64,000 nt of DNA from AP-15 sp963845735 (GCA_963845735.1 CAWJTR010000027.1:20775-84774); one strand, 5' to 3'; positions 27,920 through 36,587 are shown, numbered from the stretch's first letter. Program-made: numbers and translations. Notes: generated by a model not told the origin, from the sequence alone.

Positions 27920-28317
27920 CGCTATCCGCTCGATTTTCTCTGCTCCATTCAGATCTGAATGACTTTCTTTTCGCCGCGGTCGGCGATGAACCAAATGGTA
28001 TGCCGCTAAGTGTGATATCGGCGTTGACGCGACTTGGTGTAGACCCCTGGGACGAGGCCGCCCGGCTTGCAGCTTTGCCGAAGGTCCTCGCGGCTGAGGC
28101 GCTCGCGCCGATGATCGCTCGATTGTCCGTCGGTCGATCGTCACGATCCGACGATTTGACTGTTGCCCGGCGATTGGCAGGGCTCCTGCCAATGCACGAG
28201 CACGCGGCCTTACCTGATCGAGAGCCGACCAATGCGGGAGCTAAGAAATACCCGCACGCCATAATGTTGTTCGTCGGCCTTACCCTGGCGGCGGCGATAC
28301 TCTTCGGTAAATTGTAG
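27916..28317 (+). CDS. Conserved hypothetical protein with C-terminal membrane helix (paralogue of 12291-12786)
   Basis: A protein of 133 residues. A soluble helical domain (FSLLHSDLNDFLFAAVGDEP, NGMPLSVISALTRLGVDPWD, EAARLAALPKVLAAEALAPM) is followed by a proline/alanine linker and one C-terminal helix (HAIMLFVGLTLAAAILF). This is the intact member of a two-copy family in the window. The tail-anchored layout suggests a cytoplasmic domain tethered to the membrane. The function is unknown. It is translationally coupled to the gene at 27617. Confidence 0.65.
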   Translation: MTLSARFSLLHSDLNDFLFAAVGDEPNGMPLSVISALTRLGVDPWDEAARLAALPKVLAAEALAPMIARLSVGRSSRSDDLTVARRLAGLLPMHEHAALPDREPTNAGAKKYPHAIMLFVGLTLAAAILFGKL

Positions 28318-28366
28318 TGCGGCGCGAAACACGACGCCGAGCCGCTTCTCTAATAAGGAAGAGACC

Positions 28367-28504
28367 ATGAAATACCTGGTTCCGCCCATCGTGATTCCGG
28401 CCTTGTTGTTCGTTGGCATTGTCACATATGGGATGCTCGGGCCGCCGATTATCGGTGGCATCCTCCCATGTCCGCGAGCTCGCAGACGCGGTAGAGCACG
28501 CTGA
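28367..28504 (+). CDS. 45-residue single-span membrane peptide
   Basis: ATG 28367 follows AAGGAAGAG. The product starts MKYLVPPIVIPALLFVGIVT, then YGMLGPPIIGGILP and a basic end (RARRRGRAR). It is one helix with Pro/Gly breaks. It lies 49 bases after the paralogue gene and is likely the last gene of the same operon. It is unrecognised. Confidence 0.45.
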   Translation: MKYLVPPIVIPALLFVGIVTYGMLGPPIIGGILPCPRARRRGRAR

Positions 28505-29148
28505 CGACCCTCCTTGTCCCGCCAAAATAGCGAAGTGGGCGATTGAATTCGGCGAAAGGTCCAGTCATGCAGATCCAACCTCGATGATGAACTGGCCTGT
28601 AGCTGACGCCACTGTGTAGGCGCCCGATTAAATTAACACCCGTCTGCCAGTTTGAAATGACACTTGCCGAGGATTTTTCGGAGAGTGCCGGGGGCGACGG
28701 TTCGCCTGATGAGCGACGTGGGGCTGGCGCGGCTCGAGGTGGCCCAGAATTTGGGTCCGCGATCTGAAGCTGACGCCGTATGTGGCACAGAACACTGCAA
28801 ACTGAGAATCGGCGATCCGACCGCCGCACCACCCGTCATGCTGCCGCTCCGATCAGCTTGGGCAGGCGGACGAGATTGTAGGCAGCCATGGCGAAGGGTC
28901 AGCTGGGGGGCGAGCGTGATCAGACCGTCGGCGGGCTGTGAAAGACGCGGCACAAGGGTGTCGCCCGCGTCGGCTGGGCCTTCGCCCAACCCCGCCGATC
29001 CGCTGCGACCTCGGTCGGGCACCCGGAATTCCCGTCACCATTACGTCCCCCGCCCGGGCCTATCCGTAAACCGCACGCAAATCCGCGTTCTTTCGCAGTC
29101 TGTTAATGGCTAAACCGGTGGACATCAGTCCCGGGCCGCACCGGCCTA
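28505..29148 (-). other. Mobile-element debris without an intact gene
   Basis: Around 28842-28905 on the minus strand, PFAMAAYNLVRLPKLIGAAA and a stop match the C-terminal end of an IS5-type transposase (AYNLVRLPKL). No upstream catalytic part in frame is visible. The rest of the stretch shows no recognisable gene. Confidence 0.4.
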
Positions 29149-29350
29149 TCACCGCCACACCCGATCAAAACGGGCGTTCAATTCCACAAAGCTCTTATGC
29201 CTCGCGATCCATCCCCGCTTTCGCCTCGGTGCTGAAGCTACTCATCGTCGTTGGATAGCTGCCGGGTATGACGATCTGGACGCCGAAGCTCCCATCTTTC
29301 AACGGAACAGTGTGGTAGGTCGCCCCAGCGTGAGGGTGCGTCATCGTCAT
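29149..29350 (-). CDS. Small conserved hypothetical protein, frameshifted
   Basis: The first part is PHAGATYHTVPLKDGSFGVQ, then IVIPGSYPTTMSSFSTEAKA. After a shift near 29205 it continues WIARHKSFVELNARFDRVWR and stops at 29149. The pattern (LxDGSFGVxVxIPxxYPTTVxxFxTEAxAxxWIARHK) is one I recall from short alphaproteobacterial proteins of ~65 residues. The 202-base span is one base off a multiple of three, as expected for one indel. No function is known. Confidence 0.5.
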
Positions 29351-29537
29351 GGTCTCTATATGGCGTGCTAGGGGCCGATCAGGAAGCCGGCGTCAATGAG
29401 CGTTGAAGCGCCACCTGCCGGCTAGACAATTCTCGCGCCAAAAGAGGCCTTGTCCCTACCCACCGCCGCCACCAGCTTCAGAGGGCTGGGTTCCGCCGCT
29501 ATATCGCTGCGGCGCTCAGCACACCCGAAAGCACAAA

Positions 29538-29975
29538 ATGATGATCAGCGAACGCTATCGACGCGACGACGTCGTCGCGACGCGGCAAGAGGATCACACC
29601 TGGCTAGCACGCGCTGGAGATCTGCAGCTTCCCTTTCGTTATCCGACAGCAGATGACGCCTTGAGAGAGGCTAGGGCCCATGTCGACGGTCGGGGGGGCA
29701 TGCCCAAAACCACTGAAAAATACATCGCAGTTGTGCATTACGAGGCTGGCGATCCGTCCGCGACTGTCTTTGCAATCGACGAGACCGCTCGACAGGCCAT
29801 CGCCGCCGCGAAAGGCGAGGAACCGGATGATGACTTTGTGTCCTTTCCTGCGACTTCCGCGCTGGCGGCGCAGATCGCCGAGGGGCATAGGCTCTATGCA
29901 AGGTTGGAAGATGGGCAGGCATATGGCGAGGACGAGCAAACGCCTAACGACTTGCTGAACGAGCCGAATTTATAG
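29538..29975 (+). CDS. Hypothetical 145-residue acidic protein
   Basis: The frame is open further upstream, but the plausible start is ATG 29538 (MMISERYRRDDVVATRQEDH). The product is soluble: LPFRYPTADDALREARAHVD, YIAVVHYEAGDPSATVFAID and ALAAQIAEGHRLYARLEDGQ. No family is recognised. It ends 46 bases before the 41-bp repeat at 30022. Confidence 0.45.
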   Translation: MMISERYRRDDVVATRQEDHTWLARAGDLQLPFRYPTADDALREARAHVDGRGGMPKTTEKYIAVVHYEAGDPSATVFAIDETARQAIAAAKGEEPDDDFVSFPATSALAAQIAEGHRLYARLEDGQAYGEDEQTPNDLLNEPNL

Positions 29976-30021
29976 GGCCGCGAGAAGATCGGGCGCGGGA
30001 TGCGGCGAAGGCTGAGCCAAC

Positions 30022-30062
30022 GGCGCCCGGAATGCGGACGGGCCAAACGCTCTCGGTTTTCA
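30022..30062 (+). repeat. 41-bp repeat, copy 1
   Basis: It begins GGCGCCCGGAAT and ends CTCTCGGTTTTCA. It matches 38 of 41 bases of the segment at 36106-36146. The minus-strand gene 30060-30539 ends at its edge. Confidence 0.7.
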
Positions 30063-30539
30063 ACAGCTACCCCATCCCTCGCCTCCAAGCTGGCGGTTCA
30101 ACATCTTAGCTCTTCGCTGGAGACGACTGAAGCGATCTTCGCGCTGGCATGCATACCCGAGGCCGTAGGCTCGGCGGCTCCAGAAATGGCGTCCGCCATT
30201 TGGCAGGTAGAGCTTCGTGGTCTTCCGGTAGGTTCGCGGGCATTGAAACCACCAACGTCGTCCGCCATAGGCCGGTACGGTCGAGACTAGCCGAATGCGA
30301 TCGCGCACTATGCGGTCGCCCTCGCGTTCATCTCGTGTCTGGTGGGTCAATTCGATAAAGGCGTCTGAAGGCTCGGAAATATCGACCCTGATCGCGACCC
30401 AGAAGCTTCCCCCATCGAAATGAGCCACCCCCGTCGCGCCGCGTCCCCCCCGCGTGAGCATGCTCGCGGTCAGAACGTACGATGCAGTCCCCTCCGCCGT
30501 CACCGTGCCGCCGTGGCGTCCTGATCCGAAGCCGCCCAT
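30060..30539 (-). CDS. Conserved hypothetical GGFGSGRHGG protein, probably 3'-truncated
   Basis: A protein of 159 residues starting MGGFGSGRHGGTVTAEGTAS. The middle carries FIELTHQTRDEREGDRIVRD and AYGGRRWWFQCPRTYRKTTK, then LYLPNGGRHFWSRRAYGLGY, ACQREDRFSRLQRRAKMLNR and a stop. I recall family members continuing ~25 residues after LNRQLGGEGW. Here the gene stops at the repeat boundary (30060), so the end was probably lost in a rearrangement. The WWFQCP and YACQRE cysteines could bind a metal. The role is unknown. Confidence 0.65.
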   Translation of the reverse strand: MGGFGSGRHGGTVTAEGTASYVLTASMLTRGGRGATGVAHFDGGSFWVAIRVDISEPSDAFIELTHQTRDEREGDRIVRDRIRLVSTVPAYGGRRWWFQCPRTYRKTTKLYLPNGGRHFWSRRAYGLGYACQREDRFSRLQRRAKMLNRQLGGEGWGSC

Positions 30540-30704
30540 TACGGAATCTTCAGCTTCCGGATTTTCCGAAAATATCAGCCAAATTCGTACACCGCGTGCC
30601 GCGATCGACGACGCATGGTGGATCCTGGAAACGGACGAGGCGGCCGCGGCTTTACAGCGGTTGTCATGGCCGATGTCCGAAATTCGGGTTACCCTACACC
30701 CGGA

Positions 30705-30773
30705 ATGGATGCCCATCAGCCTTCGTTCGGGGCATACGTGCGGCGTTGGCGGCGGCACCGGCGCATGACCCAG
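30705..30773 (+). pseudogene. N-terminal fragment of an XRE-type regulator split by an IS91-type insertion
   Basis: The frame PSFGAYVRRWRRHRRMTQ is the first helix region of an MmyB-like XRE regulator (FGxxVRRWRxxRRxSQ). Homology stops at 30773. It resumes at 33426 with SELVLAADSPTQHLSYLETG in the same strand and frame relation. The two pieces join as RRMTQ-SELVLAAD. This is inference from family pattern; the junction is exact only to a few bases. Confidence 0.55.
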
Positions 30774-31206
30774 ATGGTGCAGGGTTTCGGATGCCGGCCG
30801 ATCGCGACCTTTCCAACCGAACTGACGGCCGGCTTCCGAAAGCCTCCCAGGAAGGAACCCGCGGGGGCTGGGTGAGCAGTCTGGCGTCTATGGAGATTTG
30901 CCGGGGCAGCGCCTTGCGTAGGGGCTGCGCTGGGCGGGGTAATCGGTGACGGATCGCCGATCGCGGTAGAAAGTTTGTCGCGGCGGCGGCGGTTGACGGA
31001 GCGATTTTGGCATGATCGAGGGCGTCACATCGCGCCCTGGGAGGCGCCGGGGCAATAGTGATGCGATGCCGGGAAGGGGGGTTTCCCGGCAGGCGCGTTG
31101 GCGCGATGAGGCGCTGACGGGTGTCATGGCGTCGCGGACCTGACCCCGGCATTGGGCGATGGCGGGCCTCGGGGTGCGCCAGCACGCTCGAAGGTCTCGA
31201 CGATGA

Positions 31207-32355
31207 TCATGCGGCCACCGCAACAAGGGCATGGCGGGCGATGGTCGTTGCAGCGATGCCGGCGGTGACCGGGTCTGCGTCGTCATGCTCTACCGGGGGA
31301 TCGATCGACGGCAGGGGCGCGGCGATCAGTTCTCTGGCGCGCGCGATATTGGTCTTGCAGGTGGCGCTGGCGAGCAGCCCGTAGTGTCGGATGCGGTGGA
31401 AGCCCTTGGGCAGGACGTGGAGCAGGAAGCGCCTGATGAACTCGTCGGGTGCCAGCGTCATCGTGCGAAACCGCTCCCGGCCGTTACGACGGTAGTCCTT
31501 GTAGCGGAAGGTGACGCCGCGCTCGTGGAGGCTGAGCAGGCGGCTGTTCGAGATGGCGACACGGTGAGTGTAGCGAGCGAGATAGGTGAGCACCGCTTCG
31601 GGCCCGGTGCCGGGCGGTGGCTTGACGTAGAGGAACCATTTCTTCCTGCTGAGCGGGGCAAGATGTGCAGCAAAGGCCTCCCGGCGACGCAGGCCTTCGA
31701 GCTCGCCGAAGAACGCCAGCGTGCCCGCCGCGTGGGCCTCGGCGAGGCCGGTCAGGAAGAGCCGCCGGAACAGGCGGGAGAGTACCCGGCCCGGCAAGAA
31801 GTAGCCGGGTCGGCAGGGCACCCAGCGCGTGCCATCGAATGACATCCCGCCGCCCGGCACGATGATGTGGAGATGCGGATGATGGGTCATCGCCGAGCCC
31901 CAGGTGTGGAGCACGGCGGTAAAGCCGATGCGGGCGCCGAGATGTTTTGGATCAGCGCCGATGATGAGCAGCGTCTCGGCCGCCGTGCGGAACAGCAGAT
32001 CGTAGACCACCGTCTTGTTCTGATAGGCGATCGGGGCGATCTCGGCCGGCAATGTGAAGATCACGTGGAAGTAGTCGACCGGCAGCAAATCGGCCTGGCG
32101 GGCGGCGAGCCAATCCTGCGCCGCCGCGCCCTGGCACTTGGGACAATGGCGGTTGCGGCACGAGTTGTAGGCGATCCGGCTGTGGCCGCAATCCTCGCAG
32201 CGCTCGACATGACCACCGAGGGCGGCCGAGCGGCAGCGCTCGATGGCCGACATCACCTGGAGTTGGCCCAGGCTCACATGCCCGGCATTGGTCCTGCGCC
32301 AAGCTGCTCCGTGGTGATGAAAGACGTCGGCGACCTCCAGCCCGAGGCGGCTCAC
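31207..32355 (-). CDS. IS91-family transposase (Y1/Y2 HUH)
   Basis: An intact 382-residue protein. The N-terminal zinc-binding region (HVERCEDCGHSRIAYNSCRN, RHCPKCQG) precedes the HUH motif (MTHHPHLHIIVPGGGMSFDG). The catalytic tyrosine region is LTYLARYTHRVAISNSRLLS. It catalyses rolling-circle transposition. A recombinase gene lies just upstream on the same strand; this gene pair is a common arrangement in this IS91 group. Confidence 0.9.
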   Translation of the reverse strand: MSRLGLEVADVFHHHGAAWRRTNAGHVSLGQLQVMSAIERCRSAALGGHVERCEDCGHSRIAYNSCRNRHCPKCQGAAAQDWLAARQADLLPVDYFHVIFTLPAEIAPIAYQNKTVVYDLLFRTAAETLLIIGADPKHLGARIGFTAVLHTWGSAMTHHPHLHIIVPGGGMSFDGTRWVPCRPGYFLPGRVLSRLFRRLFLTGLAEAHAAGTLAFFGELEGLRRREAFAAHLAPLSRKKWFLYVKPPPGTGPEAVLTYLARYTHRVAISNSRLLSLHERGVTFRYKDYRRNGRERFRTMTLAPDEFIRRFLLHVLPKGFHRIRHYGLLASATCKTNIARARELIAAPLPSIDPPVEHDDADPVTAGIAATTIARHALVAVAA

Positions 32356-32365
32356 TGCCGCCGGG

Positions 32366-33276
32366 CTAGGCTCCCGGTCTGGGCCTCGTCGCGGGCAGCG
32401 GCGCGAGCCGATCGAGCGGACTGGTCACACTGCGGATCATGGTGGTGGCGACGCGAGTGTAAAGCGCTGTGGTCTCCAGCTTGGCGTGTCCGAGCAGCAC
32501 CTGAATGACGCGAATGTCGGTGTTCTGTTCCAATAGGTGGGTGGCGAAACTGTGCCGTAGCGTGTGCATCGACACCCGCTTCTTGATCCCAGCGGCCTCG
32601 GCAGCGGCGTGGATGGCACGGTTGAGCTGACGGGTCGAGAGCGGCTCGATCGGGTTGCGGCTCGGAAACAGCCAGCCGCGCGGCAGCAACACGCCGCGCC
32701 GCCGGCCCTCTATCCACCAATCACGCAGCAGCTCAAGCAGCTGCGGCGACAGCATGGCGTGGCGGTCCTTTGCGACCTCTTACCCTGCTCGACCCGTAGC
32801 AGCATGCGCTCGGAGTCGATGTCGCCGACCTTGAGCGCGACGACCTCGGAGACGCGCAGCCCGGCGCCGTAGGCGGTGCCCAACGCCGCCTTGTACTTCG
32901 CACCCGGCGCCGACTGGAGCAGAAGCGTGATCTCCTCGACGCTCAGCACAGACGGCAGCCGGAGCGGCTCGCGCACCACCGTGAGCCGCTGGGCAAGGTC
33001 CGGCCGGTCGAGCGTCACCGTGAAGAAGAAGCGCAGGGCCGAGACCGAGTTGTTGATGCTCGGTGGCTGCATGCCGCTTTGCCTCTGGTGCAGCTGGAAG
33101 CGGCGCAGATCCTCCGCCGTCGCCGTGTCAGGAGGCCGGCGGATGAAGGCCGCAAACGCCCGCACGCGCCGAACGTAGTCGTGGCGCGTCTCCTCGGTGA
33201 AGCCGCGCACCGTCATGTCCTCAATCATGCGCGCACGCAGCGCGCTGACGGGCCGGAGGGAAGGATGTGAGGTCAT
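32366..33276 (-). CDS. Tyrosine recombinase (XerC/D-like), two indels
   Basis: The SAM-like N-terminal domain is LRARMIEDMTVRGFTEETRH and VRAFAAFIRR. The catalytic domain carries Arg in YGAGLRVSEVVALKVGDIDS, His-x-x-Arg in SMHTLRHSFATHLLEQ, and His and Tyr in VLLGHAKLETTALYTRV. The frame breaks near 32765-32785, where two extra A residues in short A-runs would account for the net shift (GKR versus KDRHAMLSPQLL). The gene stops 10 bases before the transposase start. It probably resolves or integrates the element. Confidence 0.8.
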
Positions 33277-33425
33277 CGGGGGTTCCTCTCGAGCTGAAGG
33301 TTGCTGGACCTTCAATGCTCGGGATCGGATGCCCCGATCGTCACCCCTTACCGCTCACCCACTGACCGCCACCGCCAAAAATGCACCGGCCCCGACGCCG
33401 CCCTCCCGCGAGAGCGGGTTCGTTC

Positions 33426-34170
33426 TCGGAACTGGTGCTGGCGGCCGACAGCCCCACGCAGCACCTGAGCTATCTCGAAACCGGTCGCGCCCAGCCTAGC
33501 CGCGAAATGGTCATGCGCCTTGCTGAGCACCTGGAAGTTCCGCTGCGCGAACGAAACACGATGCTATTGTCGGGGGGTTTCGCGCCGGCATTCCAGCAAC
33601 GGTCGCTGACGGAACTCAAGTCGGCGTGCCTCGCGATCGCCCAGGTCCTGCAAACCCACAAACCCTACCCGGCCTTTGCTGTAGACCGATACTGGAACAT
33701 CGTGCTCTCCAACGAGGCGATCCCGCAGCTTTATGTCGATGTCGCGCCCGAACTGCTGCGGCAGCCCAATGCGGTCCGGCTAATGCTTCATCCGCGAGGT
33801 CTGGCGCCGCGGGTTATCAGTTACGCGGAATGGCGGTCTTATGTCGTTACTGTGCTGCGCCGGCAAATCGCAGCCACGACCGACCCGGGTGTCGAAGCGT
33901 TGCTGAAGGAGGTGCTGGAATATCCGTTGCCGATTGGGACGAAATCTCCAGCCCCGACCGACAAGGCGGAACGCTACGCAACGCCGCTGCAAATTGCGAC
34001 CGATGAGGGTATTCTGTCTTTTCTGAGCACGACCACGATCTTTGGGACGCCGATAGACGTTGTCCGAGCTGGCCCTCGAGATGTTGTTTCCGGCCGATGC
34101 CGAGACAATCACCATTGTCAGGAAACTCGCGGCCAATGAGGGCTATCGCCTCTGGGCAACGGCGCGTTGA
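33426..34170 (+). pseudogene. XRE/MmyB-like regulator, main part, with a 3' frameshift
   Basis: It contains the rest of the HTH (LSYLETGRAQPSREMVMRLA, EHLEVPLRERNTMLLSGGFA). The MmyB-type ligand domain follows (HKPYPAFAVDRYWNIVLSNE, LHPRGLAPRVISYAEWR, FLSTTTIFGTPIDV). Near 34065 the frame changes and the usual ending appears (LSELALEMLFPADAETITIV, RKLAANEGYRLWATAR), with the stop at 34168. The N-terminal helix lies at 30705-30773, beyond the IS91 element. Such regulators usually sit next to the gene they control, here an alpha/beta hydrolase fragment. Confidence 0.7.
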
Positions 34171-34197
34171 TCTCGGCGCAACTCGCGTGTTGAGGGA

Positions 34198-34317
34198 GTG
34201 CCGCACACCGTTCGCACGCTACATTGGGCAATCGGCTACGAGGAAAGCGGGCCCGATGACGGGCCACCGGTAATCCTCCTGCATGGCTGGGCCATAGCTG
34301 ACCCGAAGTCTCGATCG
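34198..34317 (+). pseudogene. N-terminal fragment of an alpha/beta hydrolase
   Basis: A GTG start 28 bases after the regulator opens a frame reading TLHWAIGYEESGPDDGPPVI and LLHGWAIADP. This is the beta-strand plus HGW oxyanion region of epoxide-hydrolase-like enzymes. Homology ends after ~36 residues; no nucleophile elbow follows. It was probably the target gene of the adjacent XRE regulator, now truncated. Confidence 0.55.
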
Positions 34318-34476
34318 TCAGGCAGCATTGGCTCTCGCGGCTGCCAGGGTCCGATCGATGTCAGCTCGGGCTCGGGCCAGGCGCTCGGCTCGGACCGCGT
34401 CCTTCGCAGCTTTCTGCGCTGCGTCTGCACGGCGAGCGAGGAAGTCCGAGGCGCGATATGGCTTGCTCTTGGACAT
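34318..34476 (-). CDS. 52-residue Ala/Arg-rich helical protein
   Basis: The minus-strand frame starts MSKSKPYRASDFLARRADAA, then QKAAKDAVRAERLARARADI, DRTLAAARANAA and a stop. The composition and heptad-like Ala/Arg spacing suggest one long amphipathic helix. It lies at the point where the hydrolase fragment ends, so it may have arrived with the rearrangement. No family is assigned with certainty. Confidence 0.45.
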   Translation of the reverse strand: MSKSKPYRASDFLARRADAAQKAAKDAVRAERLARARADIDRTLAAARANAA

Positions 34477-34739
34477 AGTGTTGATCTCCGATCAACTGGG
34501 CGGAGCCTATCGACAGGCCAAAAACCAATCAGGAACTATCGCTTCGGACCCCGGCGGGCGCGAAGAATCCCGCCGTAAGCCCATGGTGTTCGCCAATCAA
34601 GTTAAAAAGTCTAACCACATCGATTTCGGATGAATGCCATTTCTACAAAGAGGTCCCAAGAATTTTCAGCCCGATCGCAAAATACTTTCAATGTGAATTG
34701 AAATCGTCCCCATATATTATTTTCTGCAATTCAGAAAGG
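34477..34739 (+). other. AT-rich intergenic region
   Basis: Bases ~34590-34735 are strikingly AT-rich compared with the GC-rich surroundings and contain no gene. It could be a foreign insertion scar or a promoter region for the following ORFs. Confidence 0.35.
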
Positions 34740-34943
34740 ATGCCAGTCATGGGTATCTCGATGAGTAGTCCGACGAGCGGGTTCAGGAAATGGTCGGAGG
34801 CGCATGATCCGAAGATCGCCGGTGCTCGCGCCGTAGCGGGCGAGCCTGCCGTCATCCCGGTTCCGGCTCTCGATCAAGCAATCATGACCCCAGAGGAACA
34901 GCCGCATCGTCCGTGGCGCGTGCCGGGGGCCGGTACGCTCTGA
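34740..34943 (+). CDS. Hypothetical 67-residue protein
   Basis: ATG 34740 follows AGAAAGG. The product is soluble and proline/alanine-rich (SSPTSGFRKWSEAHDPKIAG, AVIPVPALDQAIMTPEEQP). No family is recognised. It ends 82 bases before the zinc-finger protein gene and could be in the same unit. Confidence 0.35.
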   Translation: MPVMGISMSSPTSGFRKWSEAHDPKIAGARAVAGEPAVIPVPALDQAIMTPEEQPHRPWRVPGAGTL

Positions 34944-35025
34944 AGCGAACTCCGGACTGCTTGGCTGAGTGTTCCATGGACACGGCAGCAAACGAACGAC
35001 GGAGGCGGAGCAGCGAGGACGTATT

Positions 35026-35355
35026 ATGTTCACCGAAATCAATCCGGCCCCCAACCGGGAGCGGCAGACGGTCCAGATCCCCCGCCAATCACACCGGCGT
35101 GAGTCGATGCCGGCCGGCGCCTATCTCAAGTTCAGGAACGACCGCGGCGTCCGCGAAATCCGCATCGGGGTGAGGGAATTCGAGTGCATCGGGGAGTCCC
35201 CGCCGCAGGACCACCCGCACATATACATCAACATGGGCGAGGCGGACACGATCCTCTGTCCCTACTGCGGGACGGGGTTCCGCTTCGATCCGCGATTGAC
35301 ACCACTCGATGCCGACCCGCCGGACAGTTTATTCGATGACCAGAACGCGGCCTGA
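35026..35355 (+). CDS. Zinc-finger protein, zf-CHCC type
   Basis: A protein of 109 residues. The C-terminal half reads IRIGVREFECIGESPPQDHP, then HIYINMGEADTILCPYCGTG, FRFDPRL. This gives the Cys...His...Cys-x2-Cys set of the zf-CHCC family (related to the NDUFS6-like zinc protein). ATG 35026 is chosen because upstream codons (GHGSKRTTEAEQ) show no similarity. The N-terminal 35 residues are hydrophilic. Its partner here is unknown. Confidence 0.75.
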   Translation: MFTEINPAPNRERQTVQIPRQSHRRESMPAGAYLKFRNDRGVREIRIGVREFECIGESPPQDHPHIYINMGEADTILCPYCGTGFRFDPRLTPLDADPPDSLFDDQNAA

Positions 35356-35679
35356 CCGTTCGCTGTCGGAATCCCGCAGCACCGGCAAGCTCATCCGCAC
35401 GGTGCTGCCGCAGGCAAACGCCTATGCGATGATCCGCCGGCTCGCGGCGGCGGCTGGCATCGCCACCAAGCTCGGGAACCACAGCTTCCGGGCGGCGGGA
35501 ATCCGGCTTACCTCAAAAACGGCGGCACACTGGAAAAGGCCGCGGCAATGGCGAACCACACGTCGACGCGCACGACACAACTCTACGATCGCCGGCGCGA
35601 CGAGGTTAGTCTCGACAAGGTCGAGCGGATTGTGGCCAACCCTTTGTCCTGCCCAGGGTCATGGACGCAATCGTGGTAA
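35354..35679 (+). pseudogene. C-terminal remnant of a tyrosine recombinase/integrase
   Basis: Two frames reconstruct a phage-type integrase end. The first gives LPQANAYAMIRRLAAAAGIA and TKLGNHSFRAAGI. After a shift near 35500, LKNGGTLEKAAAMANHTSTR and TTQLYDRRRDEVSLDKVERI follow. The catalytic H-x-x-R (HSFR) and Tyr (QLYDRR) are visible, but the N-terminal domain and first catalytic Arg are missing. It is a relic of an earlier integration event. Confidence 0.7.
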
Positions 35680-36206
35680 TCGCAGGTTCCGCCGGTGGCT
35701 TTGAGGCGCTGCGTCGCTTTGTTGCGGCGCTGCCGACCCGGTGCACGGCGTCGTTTTTCATCGTCATCCACATTGGCAGTTACCCCAGCGTGCTGCCTTC
35801 CCTTCTGGCCCCTACCGCTGGACTTCATTCGGCATTTGCTTACGACGGGGCCCCAATCGAAGCTGGACGTATCTATGTAGCGCCGCCGGATCATCACATG
35901 CTTCTGGAGCCCAGCCGCGTCCGATTGAATTCAAGGACCGACACGTGCACGGTCACGCATAAGGCGTCGGGTAGAAAATATTCGTGGGATCGCTCTCCCG
36001 ACATAGGCGACGAGACCCACTACCATCACAGCGCCAGGGGCATACGGATATTTCCCTTCGCAATAGCCATGATCTTATCCGTTACGGGTTCAAAGCACTT
36101 CGAGAGGCGCCCGGAATCCGGACAGGCCAAACCCTCTCGGTTTTCACCGAGCGGGCGTCAGCCTGCGGGCGCCCTTGCTGCCCGCCTCCCCTGCCTACCG
36201 ATTTAA
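35661..36206 (+). pseudogene. CheB-type methylesterase fragment
   Basis: The N-terminal half is IVVIAGSAGGFEALRRFVAA, FFIVIHIGSYPSVLPSLLAP and GRIYVAPPDHHMLLEPSRVR. The nucleophile Ser (GSAGG) and His (VIHIG) are present. The Asp segment (GSGSDG in the family) is replaced by a frame change near 36085, where GFKALREAPGI appears in another frame. The gene ends inside the second copy of the 41-bp repeat. It is non-functional as read. Confidence 0.65.
36106..36146 (+). repeat. 41-bp repeat, copy 2
   Basis: It differs from 30022-30062 at three positions. Like copy 1, it sits where a coding sequence loses its homology. It is followed by CCGAGCGGGCG, which can pair with the preceding CTCTCGG. Confidence 0.7.
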
Positions 36207-36356
36207 ATCTAATATTTGCTGGGAATAGTCCTTTTTGTGTCTAAGTATTTATACTCGACACGGATTATATTGTATCGGCGAATTTAATTCCTATATTTTA
36301 TTTCTCTGACAATACCAACACGACGCGACGATTACTGTAGTGGATCGGAGGCTCCG

Positions 36357-36587
36357 ATGCTCAAAAACTTGGCAATGGTGCTTGGATTGGTGGCGGGTCT
36401 GACGGCTTGCACGGGTCCATACGGTTACAGCGGATACGGTAACACCGGATATGGCTACAGCGCCAGGGACTCCGGGTATCGCTACAACAGAAACGATAAC
36501 GCCGGAGACGCCGGGTATGGCTACGGCAGATACAATGACGCTGGAGACGCCGGGTATGGCTACAACGCATACGCTTTACGATTTTAA
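36357..36587 (+). CDS. Gly/Tyr-rich small lipoprotein
   Basis: A protein of 76 residues. The signal (LKNLAMVLGLVAGLTAC) ends in lipobox LTAC. The mature part is made of Gly/Tyr/Asp/Asn repeats (YGYSGYGNTGYGYS, then two AGDAGYGY units). A close paralogue lies at 37813 and a truncated one at 45362. The SD and ATG lie in a dyad, ATCGGAGGCTCCGAT, conserved in the copies. The surface Gly/Tyr repeats suggest an outer-membrane or cell-surface role; nothing more can be said. The upstream ~100 bases are AT-rich and duplicated at 45261-45361. Confidence 0.65.
   Translation: MLKNLAMVLGLVAGLTACTGPYGYSGYGNTGYGYSARDSGYRYNRNDNAGDAGYGYGRYNDAGDAGYGYNAYALRF

Larger units (their letters stand above)
30774..33425 (-). 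mobile_element. IS91-type element with tyrosine recombinase gene
   Basis: The interval separates the two parts of the XRE gene and carries an IS91-type HUH transposase and a tyrosine recombinase gene. IS91 elements lack inverted repeats, so the ends are taken from the broken gene. GTTC, the tetranucleotide used by IS91, occurs next to the right junction (33418-33425). The 430 bases left of the transposase have no gene. Confidence 0.55.

Noticed and set aside
29228..29246. A further copy of the 17-bp motif on the minus strand (GAGTAGCTTCAGC...)
   Set aside because: It lies inside the coding part of the small gene 29149-29350 (MSSFSTEA) and keeps only the left half of the motif.
30888..31286. 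Long minus-strand ORF in the left end of the IS91 element
   Set aside because: Arg/Pro-rich frame typical of GC-rich non-coding DNA; no similarity or RBS.
34763..34779. GAGTAGTCCGACGAGC resembling the motif
   Set aside because: It is coding sequence of the 34740 ORF and lacks the TTTCC core and right arm.
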